Source: Anagrus nilaparvatae (lineage: Eukaryota > Arthropoda > Insecta > Hymenoptera > Mymaridae). From it: DNA of 64,000 bases. Below, piece after piece: positions 24,232 to 35,329 of the stretch; the first letter of the stretch is position 1; each line of letters starts with the position of its first letter. Made by a program: the position numbers and the translations under genes. The DNA lies in contig JAKSXM010000014.1 in the NCBI GenBank assembly GCA_022575985.1, positions 16,678,001-16,742,000 on the forward strand, given 5' to 3'. The notes beneath the pieces were generated by a model, which was given only the letters and a program-made list of their open reading frames with translations, was not told where the DNA came from and made no database searches.

Positions 24232-27200
24232 TTAAATTTGAAAGTTTATTTGCTGTAGATATTCTAGTATTTTTTTAATATAAAATGTGTTTCTTGTTGA
24301 TAAAATGTTGCTTAAGTTTGGATTATTTTGAGTGTTGCTGTTTTCTTTTATAATTTGTGTTAGGCACATGTGTCTATTGTTTTTATAAAGGTCACAGCTA
24401 AGAACTTGCTCGATTGTTGCTATGTTGTTGTTACAGTTGCACATTGGACTGCCCGATAATTTTATTTTATGTAAATTTGTTGTTTCTGTATCCAAATATT
24501 AGTCTTAGATACCTAACTGCTTCTTTCCTGCTCCAGTTTTGTATTTCAGCAAGATCGTTATTTGAGGTCTTCACCAGGAAGTTTGTGTTGTTTGCATACT
24601 TTTTATAGCTCTGTGTGTCGCTCCATGCTTACAATTGTAAATGCCACTGCTGAAGGAACTTACTATGCGCTTCTGTTATAGGTATTGAATAGTCAATAAA
24701 TAGATTTACCAATTTTTTTTATAGGCCCTTTTTTGCAGCTGTATTAGCTTTTTCATTCCCTATTATTCCTTTACGTGCTGGAACGTATGCTATTGTGATG
24801 TGGTAATCATTTTTGTGTAGTAGCTGCAATTTATGTTTTGTATCCAGAATTATTGTATTTGTATGGGCGTTGATTGCCTTTTCGCTTAGTTTGTTTATAT
24901 TTTCTTGAAAGTCTATAAATATAATTGCTTTTTTGATTTGTTTTCTCCATACATGCAACTTGCTTTAATGATGGCAAAGGCTTCAGCGTCAGTTGAGGAT
25001 GTATTTTCGGTTCGTTTGTAAATGAAAGCTTGGTTTGTGGGTGGTAAGTAAATGGCTGCCCCTACCTGGATGGTTTTGGTTGATTTTATGATGCTTCTGG
25101 ATCCATCTATGTATATTTGTGATCTTGGTATGTGTTGCAGTAATGCTTTTCGAATTCTTGTTTTTGTGATGTGTTTATTTATAGCATGTATATATCTGTA
25201 TTTGAAATAAATAAATGAGTGAGCGCAGTAGCTCAGAGCTAGCACTCGTGCCTTTCGTCCGGGCAAGTCGAGTTCGAGACTCATAGCACCCATTCTGTTT
25301 TTATTTTTCTTAAAAATAAATATTTAATTTATTAAATATTTATTTTCAATAATAGTGAAAGTAGAATTTGAATACTGCGTGATCGACTGTGCTCTCGGAA
25401 GTTTTGGTAGTTTCCTTCAGTACCGGCGAATGCCAGCACAGTTCCCAATATCAAAGACGTTCTACTAACGCAATTACCTTCCCAATTCCTAATCATCCTC
25501 CTTCAACATTTGCATGTGAATCCCCTACTTTATACTATTTCTTTCTACTAACACTTGCCCCTTCAATTTTCTTTAAGTGCATCAATGTATGCATAAATGT
25601 GTACATTGACCCTTATAAGAAATAAATCAGCATATGTAATTGTTGAAGGCCTCTGCCAATCTTGGTGTGCCTACGTGCAAAAGAGTTAAACATTAAATAC
25701 AAATACAAATACAAAATGACTTTCTAAAGGGTACTTATAACTTGTTGGAAGCTCATATCTTGGTAAGTTGTATTTATTTAGTATTTTTTCACTCACATTA
25801 TATAAGCTTAAAATTTTGCTTTTTTTGCCATATTTTTTCTTATCTTGTAGTTGTCTAGATATTGAAGTTTTTTATGTACTTTTATGAAATATTTGGTGAT
25901 TTGTATTTTTCTTCTTGCTGATAGAGTTGGTAGGTTAGTTAATTTATGTAGTGAAAACCTGTGGATAGTCCTGCACATAAACTTATAGATTGGTTTTATA
26001 CAAAGTCAAGTTTTTTCAGCAGCGTTGGAGTAGCTTCAATGTAGTTTATTTGCCCCCATTCAAGGATTGCTCGTATAAGACCTTTCTATATCCTAAGTAA
26101 GTTAAACGGGTTTGCTCTCCAGGTTAAGTTTGTCATAGCTTTGATAAAGTTCAGTGCCCTATTAGCCTTGTCTGTAATGTGTTCTTTCCAGGTCCGTTTA
26201 TGGACAAAAATAACTCCAAGAAATTTAGTGCTTAAAAGTTTTTTTAATGACTGGTTCTTGATGACTATCGCATAGTCTTCTATGTTGGCTCTTGTTTTAG
26301 AAAACAATATAAATTTGGTCTTGTACAATGCTACATTCAATCCTATAGAAAGTAACCAATTAATTAGATTTGATGCGACGTACCTGATACCATCCATGAC
26401 ATCTTCTGGTTTTTTGCTTTTGTAGGTGATCGCACAGTCGTCCGCGAATCGGAGGTTGCTTCAATTTTCTATATTGAAGTTAATTTTTCTGATGTAAATA
26501 TGAATAGATTTGGTGCCGTGACGCTACCATGAGGCACACCTTTGGTAATTATGACATTTTGAGTTTAAAAATATTTTACCATGCCTTTCACTCGTTAAAA
26601 AGTAAATATATTTGGCCATTTTTTTGGATATTTTGATTTCTTCTAGTTTTCCTTTTGTAAAATTAAAGCACCTTCGATGTCACCAAAGAGTATTCCAAAT
26701 ATCATGTCGCTATCTTGACACAATCATAGTTGTCTGAACGCAATTTGGCAGTTTGGTAATACCATTTCGTTTTCAATAAACCAGTCGACTCTAGCTTTTA
26801 GTATACGTTCAAATAACTTTAGAAAAGTTTGTGCTAGTGATATTAGTCTTAATGCAATGCTGTTAGGTTTAGGTATAAGAATAATTAGATATGTTTGCCA
26901 AGCACTTGGGAATTTGAACCTGTACTATGGATTAGTCATTAAAAAGTTGTACTATAAGCTTTTTAACTTCGTATGATAGTTGATGTATTAAATTGTATGT
27001 TACATGGTCCGCCCGACTCAGTGATGTATTTTTTTGTTGTTATCAAGATGGTCTTCAAATTCGTTCATGCTGATTTCTTGTTCAAGGTGTTGATTGTCAT
27101 TGAAAATGCAGTTGTTTGCTATCGCATTTATAGTTGGTAAACCTGCTAATTTGTTTATGACTTTTTCAGCTTTCTGATCCTTTGGAGTATTTTTTGGTAT

Positions 27201-28010
27201 AGTATTTGGATGATTTGTATATCCTCTAAGATATTTTAGGCTTTGCCATAAATTGCTTAGACCTTTTGTAAAATTTATACCATTGATTAATTTACTTTTT
27301 TGTTCTATTTTTATTGTTAAGTATTTTATTAGCATTTGCCACTACTTTATGATGTTCTATGAAGTTTTCTTCCTAAGTATGTTTTCATAGTTTCTTGGAG
27401 GTTTTGTTTCTTACTTGTATAGCCTTGTGGCATTGTTCATCCTACCAAAAAGGATATTGATTTTTGAATTTCCTGTCGTTTTTAATTATTTTTGCTCCAG
27501 TTTTTTTGAGTGTTTTTTATAGTTCTTGGATTAGGTTTTCATATTTTAGGTGTGATACTTTGTTACTTTTTTGAATACTTGCTGCTTTGGATTTAATGTC
27601 TAAATTAAATTGATTCCAATTGAGGTTCTTAAATGACATCCTTTCTCTATTTATAGCGAAGGTAGGTGAAATATTAGTAATAGTGATTGTGATAGGAATA
27701 TGATCACTTCTTAATGTTTTATCCCACGATTCCCTGTTAGCTTTTATTGGCAGTTTCGAGTTAACTATAGTTATGTCTGGTGAGCATAAAGATCTGTCTG
27801 GTCTGGTTATTGTAATGAATTGTGTTTGACACAGCATTTTTGATGACGCTGCACCAGTTGGATTGTTGTTTTTATTCCGTGATGTGTTATGTGCGTTAAA
27901 GTCTCTGCAAATAATAATATTGGCTTTTAAGGTACTGATGAAGTCAAAAGAATTTAGCCAAACTCTTAGGTCTGAATAGGCAATTTCCAGTAGAATCCAA
28001 TTCTAGTTGC
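24232..28010 (-). mobile_element. Decayed non-LTR retrotransposon (EN-RT-RNaseH), I/R1-type group
   Basis: Reading the minus strand from 28010 down: endonuclease with CRDFNAHN (27889-27912) and RSDHIPITIT; reverse transcriptase with the catalytic FADD (26434-26448) and STKFLGVIFVHKRTWKEHI (around 26200); RNase H with IYIDGSRS (about 25100), SSTDAEAFAIIKAS and YVPARKGIIGNEKANTAAKK (about 24760); and a C-terminal CNC/H/C zinc-knuckle-like stretch with LSGSPMCNC near 24440. The frames are broken by many stops and shifts. A SINE splits it at 25217-25717. It lies in the receptor's 13.2-kb intron in the same orientation as the gene. Confidence 0.9.
25217..25717 (+). mobile_element. tRNA-derived SINE inside the LINE
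   Basis: The head resembles a tRNA: an A-box-like TAGCTCAGAGCTAGCAC at 25229, an anticodon-arm TGCCTTTCGTCCGGGCA, and a B-box GAGTTCGAGACTC at 25269. The body of about 400 bases ends in an (ATACAA)n tail at 25695-25715. AAATGA occurs on both sides and may be a target duplication. The T-arm pairing is too poor for a working tRNA. Confidence 0.75.
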
Positions 28011-28177
28011 GTATGCGTCAGAAATGAATAAAATAGGTAATTTTTTTTCAAAAGGACTCAAATTACTTAAGGCACTGCAAATTTTTTGATGAAATAAAGA
28101 AACCGATGGGTTAATGCGTTTTAAGAGCTTTAGATTCAAAAGTAGCAAGTTTTAAGTTATGATTTTATACGAATTTC

Positions 28178-28258
28178 AAATTTCCCGCCGAATCACGTGA
28201 CAAATTAAAAATCTGACAAAAAATTTGGATTTCGCAGGAAATTTTACATAACGAAATA
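28178..28258 (+). repeat. Dispersed repeat with AAATCTGACAAAAAATTT core, copy 2
   Basis: AAATTTCCCGCCGAATCACGT, AAAAATCTGACAAAAAATTTG, then GCAGGAAATTTTACATAACG. Compare 18297 and 39340. Confidence 0.5.
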
Positions 28259-28259
28259 A

Positions 28260-29739
28260 CATTAAAATAATTATTACATAACTTAACTATAGTACATACG
28301 GAAGCCGCATAGTATTATAGAGAATTAGAGAGAGGGTGGGTAAATAGTCGAGAGACTTGTTGAGAGACTTGTTGGGCAAGTTGATGGGTGAGTTGGTGAT
28401 CGAGTTGTGATAGATTAGAAAATGAACTTTCTTTCTTTACTTTCTTCTCTAATTTATATAAGTATTAGCTTTTTCAATTTTTAATTAAGTAAATAAAATT
28501 ATTTTCAAGATTTTTTAAATATTGGTATGGACTTATTAAAAAAACACATTTTATTAATAATTTGTTATTTATTATTTATATAAGAATATGTATATTTTTG
28601 TTAGTAAATGAAAATATAAATATAATATAAAAATGTGTGTGTGTGTGCTTGTGTATAATTTCAGATATTTGACATGAATGAGATTTTTCCTTCATATAAA
28701 ATATACTTATTCCTAGAAGAACACATCATAAACGGAAATTGGATATCAAAAATGCATATCGTACTAAGTATAAATGAAATATTTATAAAAGCTATGTATA
28801 TATACATATATTTCAACCATTTTTTTTCTCTTTTTAGTAGATTTTTCATAATACGTATTCGTACAGTTATACTTACATGAAAATATAAAAATGCACGCGA
28901 GCTCGTATAATCACATAAATACTCAAATTTTATGTTCCTTTTTTTTCTATACATATTCATTGTAATTTAAATATTCAAAATCTAATTAAAAAAATAAATA
29001 TATAATTTTAATTTAATGTATAATAAAATATTTTACAATAAGTATATTCTATAATATAAATTAAACTCTTTAAATAGATGTACTTATATTACAAAAAATT
29101 CAGCCTTTGATTTTACTATATCGTGATAATAAATTAAAGACTCATTTTACAAGATTATCTAGGAAATTCTTATATATTACACAATATTAAATTTAATATT
29201 ACATAAAATTAAGGACATATAACATTTATAAAGTTTGTAAGTATCTTAATTTTTTAATCGTTTATCTTTTCATAAAGTTTATTAGAAAACATAATTTTAG
29301 AAACCGTCTTTGAGAAACTGTATCTCGTATATAGCTTAACTTGAAGAGAAAAAATTTTGAAATAATATTTTTAGTAAATAGACAATAAATGAGGTATTTG
29401 CGGTAAAAAATACATTTGTGCATCAAAGTTTGGAGAAGAAATTCTGAGGAATGGGCGATATATGAGCAAAATATTTTTATGTGCTGTCCAATTTATGTCT
29501 ATTACTTTCCAGGAATCTATTTCTATTCAGTATAATTTTGAAGTATCATCTTATACTAAAAATATCTCTATTTGAATTTCCTTTGAAGCCTATAAAATTC
29601 ATTTTATTTCGGAGAATAGTTTTATAAAAATTATTCAAAAAAAGTATTTACAAATCAATTACCAATAATTTAGAAAAATTTGAGGAAGAAGCCCTGCGTT
29701 ATTTTAAAAGCTTTTTCAGCGTATCTTGTATTAAATTTT
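28260..29739. other. Intronic AT-rich DNA
   Basis: Contains GAGAGACTTGTTGAGAGACTTGTT (direct repeat, about 28348) and a GT tract at 28632-28650. The overlapping frames at 28661-28960 on both strands are low-complexity and not supported. Confidence 0.5.
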
Positions 29740-30750
29740 GGTTCCTCAAAGAGGTCAAATTTCGATTTTTGATTTTTTGGCATGTAAGCACGTTTTGAGA
29801 CCCCAGGGAGCTAAAAAACCGGTTTTGAAAAAAAGTATGTATGTGTGTGTGTGTGTATGTACGTAATTTGTGATATTTCACAAACATTATGGAGTTAAGA
29901 CCTAATTTTTTTTTCAAAAATTTTTTTATCAAAAAAGCTCGAGGTACTTTTTTTTTTTTAATTTGGATGTAATACCTCATTTATTTCCACGAAAGTACTT
30001 ATATTTAAAAGTATGGTTTTTACTCTATATCTCGAAACTGATACTTAATTTTTTGAAAATTTTTTTCCCAAAATTTTTTTCACGAAAAAATACAAAAAAC
30101 AACAATTTTTTTTTTCTTTTTGGACGTAGTACCTAATTTATTTCTATGAAAGTACTAATTTTAGAAAGTTTGTTTATAGTCATTTTTTGGATCTGATACC
30201 GAATTTTTTTAAAATTTTTTCTCAAAATTAAGAAAACAAAAAAAATAAAAAACTTGCAATATTTTTTTTTTTTTAGTGTAATACCTCATTTAATTCCATG
30301 AAAGTACTAATATCTGAAAATATTGCGACCGGCGATATTTCACAACCGTTATGAAATTAAGACCTAATTTTTTTTTCAAAAATTTTTTTACCAAAAAAGC
30401 TCTAGGTACTTTTTTTTTTATTAATTTGGTTGTAATACCTCATTTATTTCTACGAAAGTACTTATATTTGAAAGTTTAGTTTTTACTCGATATCTCGAAT
30501 CTGATACTTAATTTTTTGAAAATTTTTTTCCCAAAATTTTTTTCACGAAAAATTACAAAAAACACCAAATTTTTTTTTTCTTTTTGGACGTAGTACCTAA
30601 TTTATTTCTATGAGAGTACTAGTTTTATACAGTTCATTTATAGTAATTTTTTGGATTTGATACCGAATTTTTCCAAAATTTATTTCTCAAAATTGGAAAA
30701 GTTTTTTCTCATTGTTTGAGGAACCTTAGTGCCAGCTAGTTGGCAGGGTA
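29740..30750 (+). mobile_element. GGTTCCTC family element, copy 3
   Basis: Begins GGTTCCTCAAAGAGGTCAAA and ends TTTGAGGAACCTTAGTGCC and AGCTAGTTGGCAGGGTA. The GT tract at 29836-29858 is again in the same place. Very close to copy 1 over its length. Confidence 0.8.
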
Positions 30751-30959
30751 TTTTTTCATACAAGGGGTGCTTTTTACAGAAACTGTATATTTTTTTATTG
30801 TTTACGGCATATCGCTAATTATATTTTTATTTTTAATTTTTTTGTATTTTTATGTGTATCAAGATGCAAGTATTTAAAATTTTCAGTGGTACTATTATAA
30901 ACTTAAAAATAAATTCTACGTACTATTCTTACGGCATTTTAAAATGGAAAATGTTCATT

Positions 30960-31268
30960 GGATGGGGTATTTGAAAAAGTTTGGCTCGGCAGGGGGGGTA
31001 AAACATTGAAGTTTTTAGGGTGAGTGAAAAGGTGACGTTTTTAGGGGGGGGGGGGGGGGTGAAAAAGTAAAGTCTTTAGGGGGGTGATATGGACTTAGAA
31101 TATTTTCGATTTAGGGATTTAGAATAATTTGAAGTCCGAGTCAGAGCCTGATTAGGCTCTGGTAAGAACAAGAACTGTACTTTTGGTTTTTTGATTTATT
31201 ACTGTTATGAGTGAACATGTTCCATGCTCGTTGGTTGTGTAGTTACACAAACCGGTTATAAATTTTTT
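30960..31268 (-). repeat. Dispersed minisatellite repeat, copy 3
   Basis: G-rich units (GTGAAAAGGTGACGTTTTTA, a run of about 14 G at 31045-31059), then GGACTTAGAATATTTTCG, AACATGTTCCATGC and ACACAAACCGGTTATAAA. Inverted relative to copy 1. Confidence 0.6.
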
Positions 31269-31269
31269 A

Positions 31270-32262
31270 TGTTTGCGGACGATCGCGACATTTTTGGTGC
31301 ATTATTGAAATAACTCTGTATTGAAGCCATTTTTCAAACTCTGGGTGCCTTATTTTTTCATTAAAACACATCACTGAACAAGGTGTATTAAGTAAAATAT
31401 GGCGTATACTTGTAGAAAATGACATGGACAGTGGCGACATTTTTTTTCCAAAGGTGTTTTAAATAGTTTTAAGTTTCATATTTAAAGCTTTAATATTTAA
31501 AATTTTAAGTTTTAAAAAGTTCATACATGAGTATTTAAGTGAGAAAAAATACTAAATATAGAGTGCGCACCCAATAAAAGGTGGTTAACTTAAAAAAAGC
31601 TAAAATCAAGGGACAAACTTATACATGACGATAAGCAAAGAGGATTGCATGAAAATTTTTTTAGTTGAAAAAAATGAGTTTTTGGGACCTAAACACGTTA
31701 TAATATATACTCTACAGTAAAATTTAAATTCAAATTTTAAGCCGTTTGTTAATACTCAAAGTTTATAGTTAAGTAAAAGGACTGCGGGCGGTCGCGACAT
31801 TTTTAACACATATGCCTTACAAATTTTTTTGTAACCTTACTTAAATGAAAGTAGGTTATGAGTTTAAAAAAATATTATTTATAAAAGAGCTTTCGTTTCG
31901 GATATAAGTGAGGGGGACACTATGTATATCGTTTTTGCGAAAAGCACCTAAATAAAAAGAGTCTTTGGAAATATATAATTTTGTTAAATAATTTTATTTA
32001 TTTTAGTTATAGAGTAAAAAATATTACAAATATTAAGTATTTAATAGAATCAGCTTCTCTTAAAAGAGTTAAAATTGGTAGAAAAATGACAAAATGAGAT
32101 TTCACATCAAATTTTTTTTCTGTTGAGCGATTTCTGTTGTATATTTAAAGTAAACGCAAAATATATATTTCAGAATAAAAAAATAGAAAAAGTATTTAGC
32201 CCTAAAACCCTTGATCCTGGAATCGTTCATATAAAAGATAAAATTAAATATTAGAAACTTAC
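31270..32262. other. Intronic DNA upstream of the acceptor of exon D, nothing firm
   Basis: Two similar phrases, GGACGATCGCGACATTTTTGG (31277) and GGGCGGTCGCGACATTTTTAA (31787), suggest a diverged duplicated unit of about 510 bases. Confidence 0.35.
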
Positions 32263-32422
32263 ATCTGACTCTAAAATGTAACGGTTGACTCGAGGTTTCA
32301 TTGATGCTATTTGTGGCTGAACACACGTAGATTCCTGCACTACTTCTTGTTATACTTTGTAATACTAAACTTTGATTCGATCTATAAATTCTGGCTGTTG
32401 TATTTTGATTTAAAACAATACC
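32263..32422 (-). CDS. Sidestep-like receptor, exon C (second half of the same Ig domain)
   Basis: 160 bases with acceptor CTTTTCAG and donor GTAAGTTT. The translation starts GIVLNQNTTARIYRSNQSLV and continues with LQSITRSSAGIYVCSATNS; the Cys of GIYVC is the second Ig cysteine and pairs with the one in exon B. The joined reading WTHN-GIVLNQN completes the C-C' region of the fold, which supports the 12.8-kb intron between B and C. The exon ends ...QPLHFRVR plus one base T that pairs with AT of exon D to restore Tyr (RVRYAPVC). There are several possible N-glycosylation sites (NTT, NQS, NET). Confidence 0.9.
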
Positions 32423-32806
32423 CTGAAAAGTAATAAAAGGAAGAAACAATTAGGTTGATTGAATTTTTTATTTTTATATTCTATTGGTTAGTTGTTTGAA
32501 ATTTTAAATGCTAACTTAATAAAAAATTTCTAGGTATTTTGAAATAAAAATGTTTTATTAAATTTTTATGAAAATCGATAAAAAGTTCAAGTATATACTG
32601 TGCTTCAAAATTTCAATAATATTAAACTTTTTTTATTAACTATAGTTTAATAAATCTATAGACTGCTTTGCAAATATTCTTTTCATTATAGAAGAACAAT
32701 TTACGCACATACTTTTATTTTATGTCTAATATATTTTTTAACTTGGGCAGGTATGTCATTAAATTTTAATTTCAAACATTATTAATTCTAATCTCAATAT
32801 TTTAAA

Positions 32807-33107
32807 GGACCCCGCACAAAAGTATAGGATTTTGCCTTTCGGTCGAATTGGCTGAATTTTGGATATGTTGTAGATTTTATCATTCCGAACAAAAGTCTCA
32901 ATGGGCACAAAGCTCAAAAGTCTCAAATTTGGCGGCTACGGAGCTTGAAAGCTCCAAAGCTCCACCATGGCAAGATCGCTTCAAAACCTTTTTTCTTTTA
33001 TTTTTAAAGTATACCTTTATGTTTTTGAGGTCGCTAATTCCAAATCTGATGTCAAATTGACATTTTTGACAGTTGGCAGCTGTCAACTAGCTGTCAAATT
33101 GACAACA
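32807..33107 (+). mobile_element. Single-arm copy of the 1.57-kb foldback element
   Basis: Begins GGACCCCGCACAAAAGTATA and follows the left arm of the element at 20816 through GGCACAAAGCTCAAAAGTCT, TTGAAAGCTCCAAAGCTCC and GGCAGCTGTCAACTAGC. The second arm is missing. Confidence 0.85.
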
Positions 33108-33634
33108 GATTACAAAAAACTTAAAATAATGATTTCACAATATGTTTTCGGAACTCAGCAACCTCGGAGTATAATGGACGCAAAAATTTTGATTTAGAGT
33201 GAACACTAACACGAGATCTACAAGTGATATGTGTTCACGTTAGTTTTTAAGGTTTTTCATCTTTGGTAAATACATTATTTTTGACCTACCGAGGCGTAGA
33301 ACAAGTGTAGAAAATTATATACCAAGTGTTAAGTACGAGTTTTACACCACGGAAGGCAAAAAATCGATTTTATAATAATATAAGTTTTTCTTCATACTTC
33401 GGTTGAAACAGTATGGTGTTGCCTTTGTTTTTGTACCAAAAAGAGTTTTTTTTAAAAGAGTTTTTGTAATGTAGTTATTTCCGCGAACCGGAAATAATAT
33501 CATTAATTAATTATAGTCAAAAATAAATATTTCTTGTCGCGTGTTCGTAAAATAATACTGGGGACTTACCTTATCTTTATAAGTTAGAGAAAGACAAAAA
33601 TACTTTAAATTCAAGGTCGGGGAATATTAAGGAA

Positions 33635-34492
33635 ATGAAAGATGTTATGTTGCTACAATTCACCAGAATACCTTTTGGCGTCACGGATTGCCCTAAAACC
33701 TTCCAAAGATTAACGGATAAGATTATCACGCCGGATCTCGAACCCTTCGTTATAACTTATCAAGACGATATAGTAATAGCAACAGAGACCTTCGACGAAC
33801 ACCTAAGATACTTAAAAATAGTTTTAATAAAGCTGGTAGAGGCAGGACTCTCGATAAATTCCGAAAAATGCGAATTTGGTTGTAAGGAGATTCCATATTT
33901 AGGATTCGTATTAGACGCAAATGGCCTTAGATCAGATAAAGAAAAAATTAAACTGGTCTTAGAATACCCAGCCCCTATTAACCTAAAAGAACTCAGGCGA
34001 TTTTTAGGTATGGTAGGGTGGTACTCCCGATGCACATGTCTTGCACGATGGGCCATAAAACTGCAACAATGGGATTTTGACATACATTATAGAAATGGTT
34101 GTCTAATTTATGTACCTGATGCTTTATCACGCATCCCTTACAAGGACTTAAAAAATTCAAACACAGACAGCGAACAAGACTTTTTAGCAGTCTTAGAAGA
34201 AATTCACGACGAATGGTATTTACGACGAATGAAAGAAATAGAAACATGGCCTTGGAAATTACCCGATTGGCAAGTTAACGACAATAGAATCTATATCCAT
34301 AGAAAAGATTATTTTCTAGACCCTATTATTGGCGAAGATAATAATTGGAAACTAGTTTTACCCTTGGAGTGGCGAATGAAAGCACTACAAGAAGTATCCC
34401 CCAATACTTACGAGATAGACTCCCCGAATAGATTACCTAAAGCCCATGTGTCTCAGCTACGTCGTTTGAAACCTATTAATTATTATTATTAA
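33635..34492 (+). pseudogene. Gypsy (Ty3-class) pol fragment with two in-frame internal deletions
   Basis: An open frame of 285 codons stitched from three non-adjacent parts of an LTR-retrotransposon pol gene. Codons 1-132: the second half of the reverse transcriptase, with IPFGVTDCPKTFQRL, the catalytic YQDD and LGFVLDANGL, up to RRFLGMVGWYSR. From about codon 133: the end of RNase H, with LARWAIKLQQWDFDIHYRNG and VPDALSRI, plus the linker before the integrase. From about codon 249: the C-terminal tail with SPNTYEIDSPNRLPKAHVSQ. Most of RNase H and the integrase catalytic core are absent, as are gag, protease and any recognisable env. No LTRs were identified. It cannot be autonomous. It lies in an intron, opposite to the receptor gene. 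Confidence 0.9.
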
Positions 34493-34626
34493 CAATATAC
34501 CAATTATTAATTATGATTGCAGAGGAGCTGAGTTTGGACCTAACGGAGGAGGAAGAGCCTTTTGTAGCCAAAAAGTATATACTTTTATTCTTAATAATGA
34601 AAGCTAAATATAAATTAATGAAATAG

Positions 34627-34921
34627 CATAGACGCTAGATAAAAAGACTCCAAGCATAATATGATTTCAGGTTATAAACTTAAAGAAAATTTGAAATTAA
34701 TATCAAAAATTATATTTTTTTCTAACTTAAAAAATTTTGAATGCACGAAGTTTGTGAAATTTATTCTTTAACAGTTATTTAATTAAATAATGATATTAAC
34801 TATTGGGGCTGCATAATTAAGCCATAGCCAAATTTTCAGACCCTATTTTACATGTATACAAATTTGATTTTGCCTTTATTTTTTATCACTGTGCTTGTGG
34901 TCCTTTTATCTAGTGTCCATG
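34627..34921. mobile_element. Small inverted-repeat element
   Basis: ATAGACGCTAGATAAAAAGA at 34628 pairs with TCCTTTTATCTAGTGTCCAT ending at 34920, with a few mismatches; about 295 bases, no coding. Confidence 0.5.
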
Positions 34922-35224
34922 ACGAAATGCTATCAAAATAAAATAAAAATAATACCTAATCTATGTATGTCCTAAATTTGAAGAAAAAAAATCCTTATAT
35001 TCGTTGTTTATAATTTATTAAAAGTTAATAATGTATGAAATAATGACTTAATGACAAAAAATTATGTAAATTATTATCTATTGAATATTAAAATTGAAAA
35101 GGATTAGAAATAATTATTATTTCAAATGTTAAAAATTTCATACGATCATTATCTTTTAATTTATGGTAAATATTCTACTGTCTCTGACATAATATCTCCA
35201 ATAATAAGCAAACAACTTTTCACT

Positions 35225-35325
35225 TTATACAATTTGTAGTAAATTTACTATTTTTATAGTAATATTACTAAATTTTACTAAAATTACTAAACTGTAGTCA
35301 TATTGTGTACATTTTTTTTACTGTG
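35225..35325. mobile_element. End fragment of the 593-base MITE family
   Basis: TTTGTAGTAAATTTACTA, ACTAAACTGTAGTCATATTG and TTTTTACTGTGTA reproduce one terminus of the element at 6277-6869; the other end is lost. Confidence 0.6.
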
Positions 35326-35329
35326 TATT

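Noticed and set aside
25217..25292. Possible tRNA gene
   Set aside because: A and B boxes and an anticodon-like arm are present, but the acceptor and T stems do not pair; it is the head of a SINE.
28661..28960. Frames of 68 and 99 codons on opposite strands
   Set aside because: Low-complexity, mutually antisense, no splice or start support.
32848..33086. Short frames containing SEQKSQWAQSSK on both strands
   Set aside because: They lie in foldback arms and are repeated in the copy at 20816-22381; a property of the repeat.
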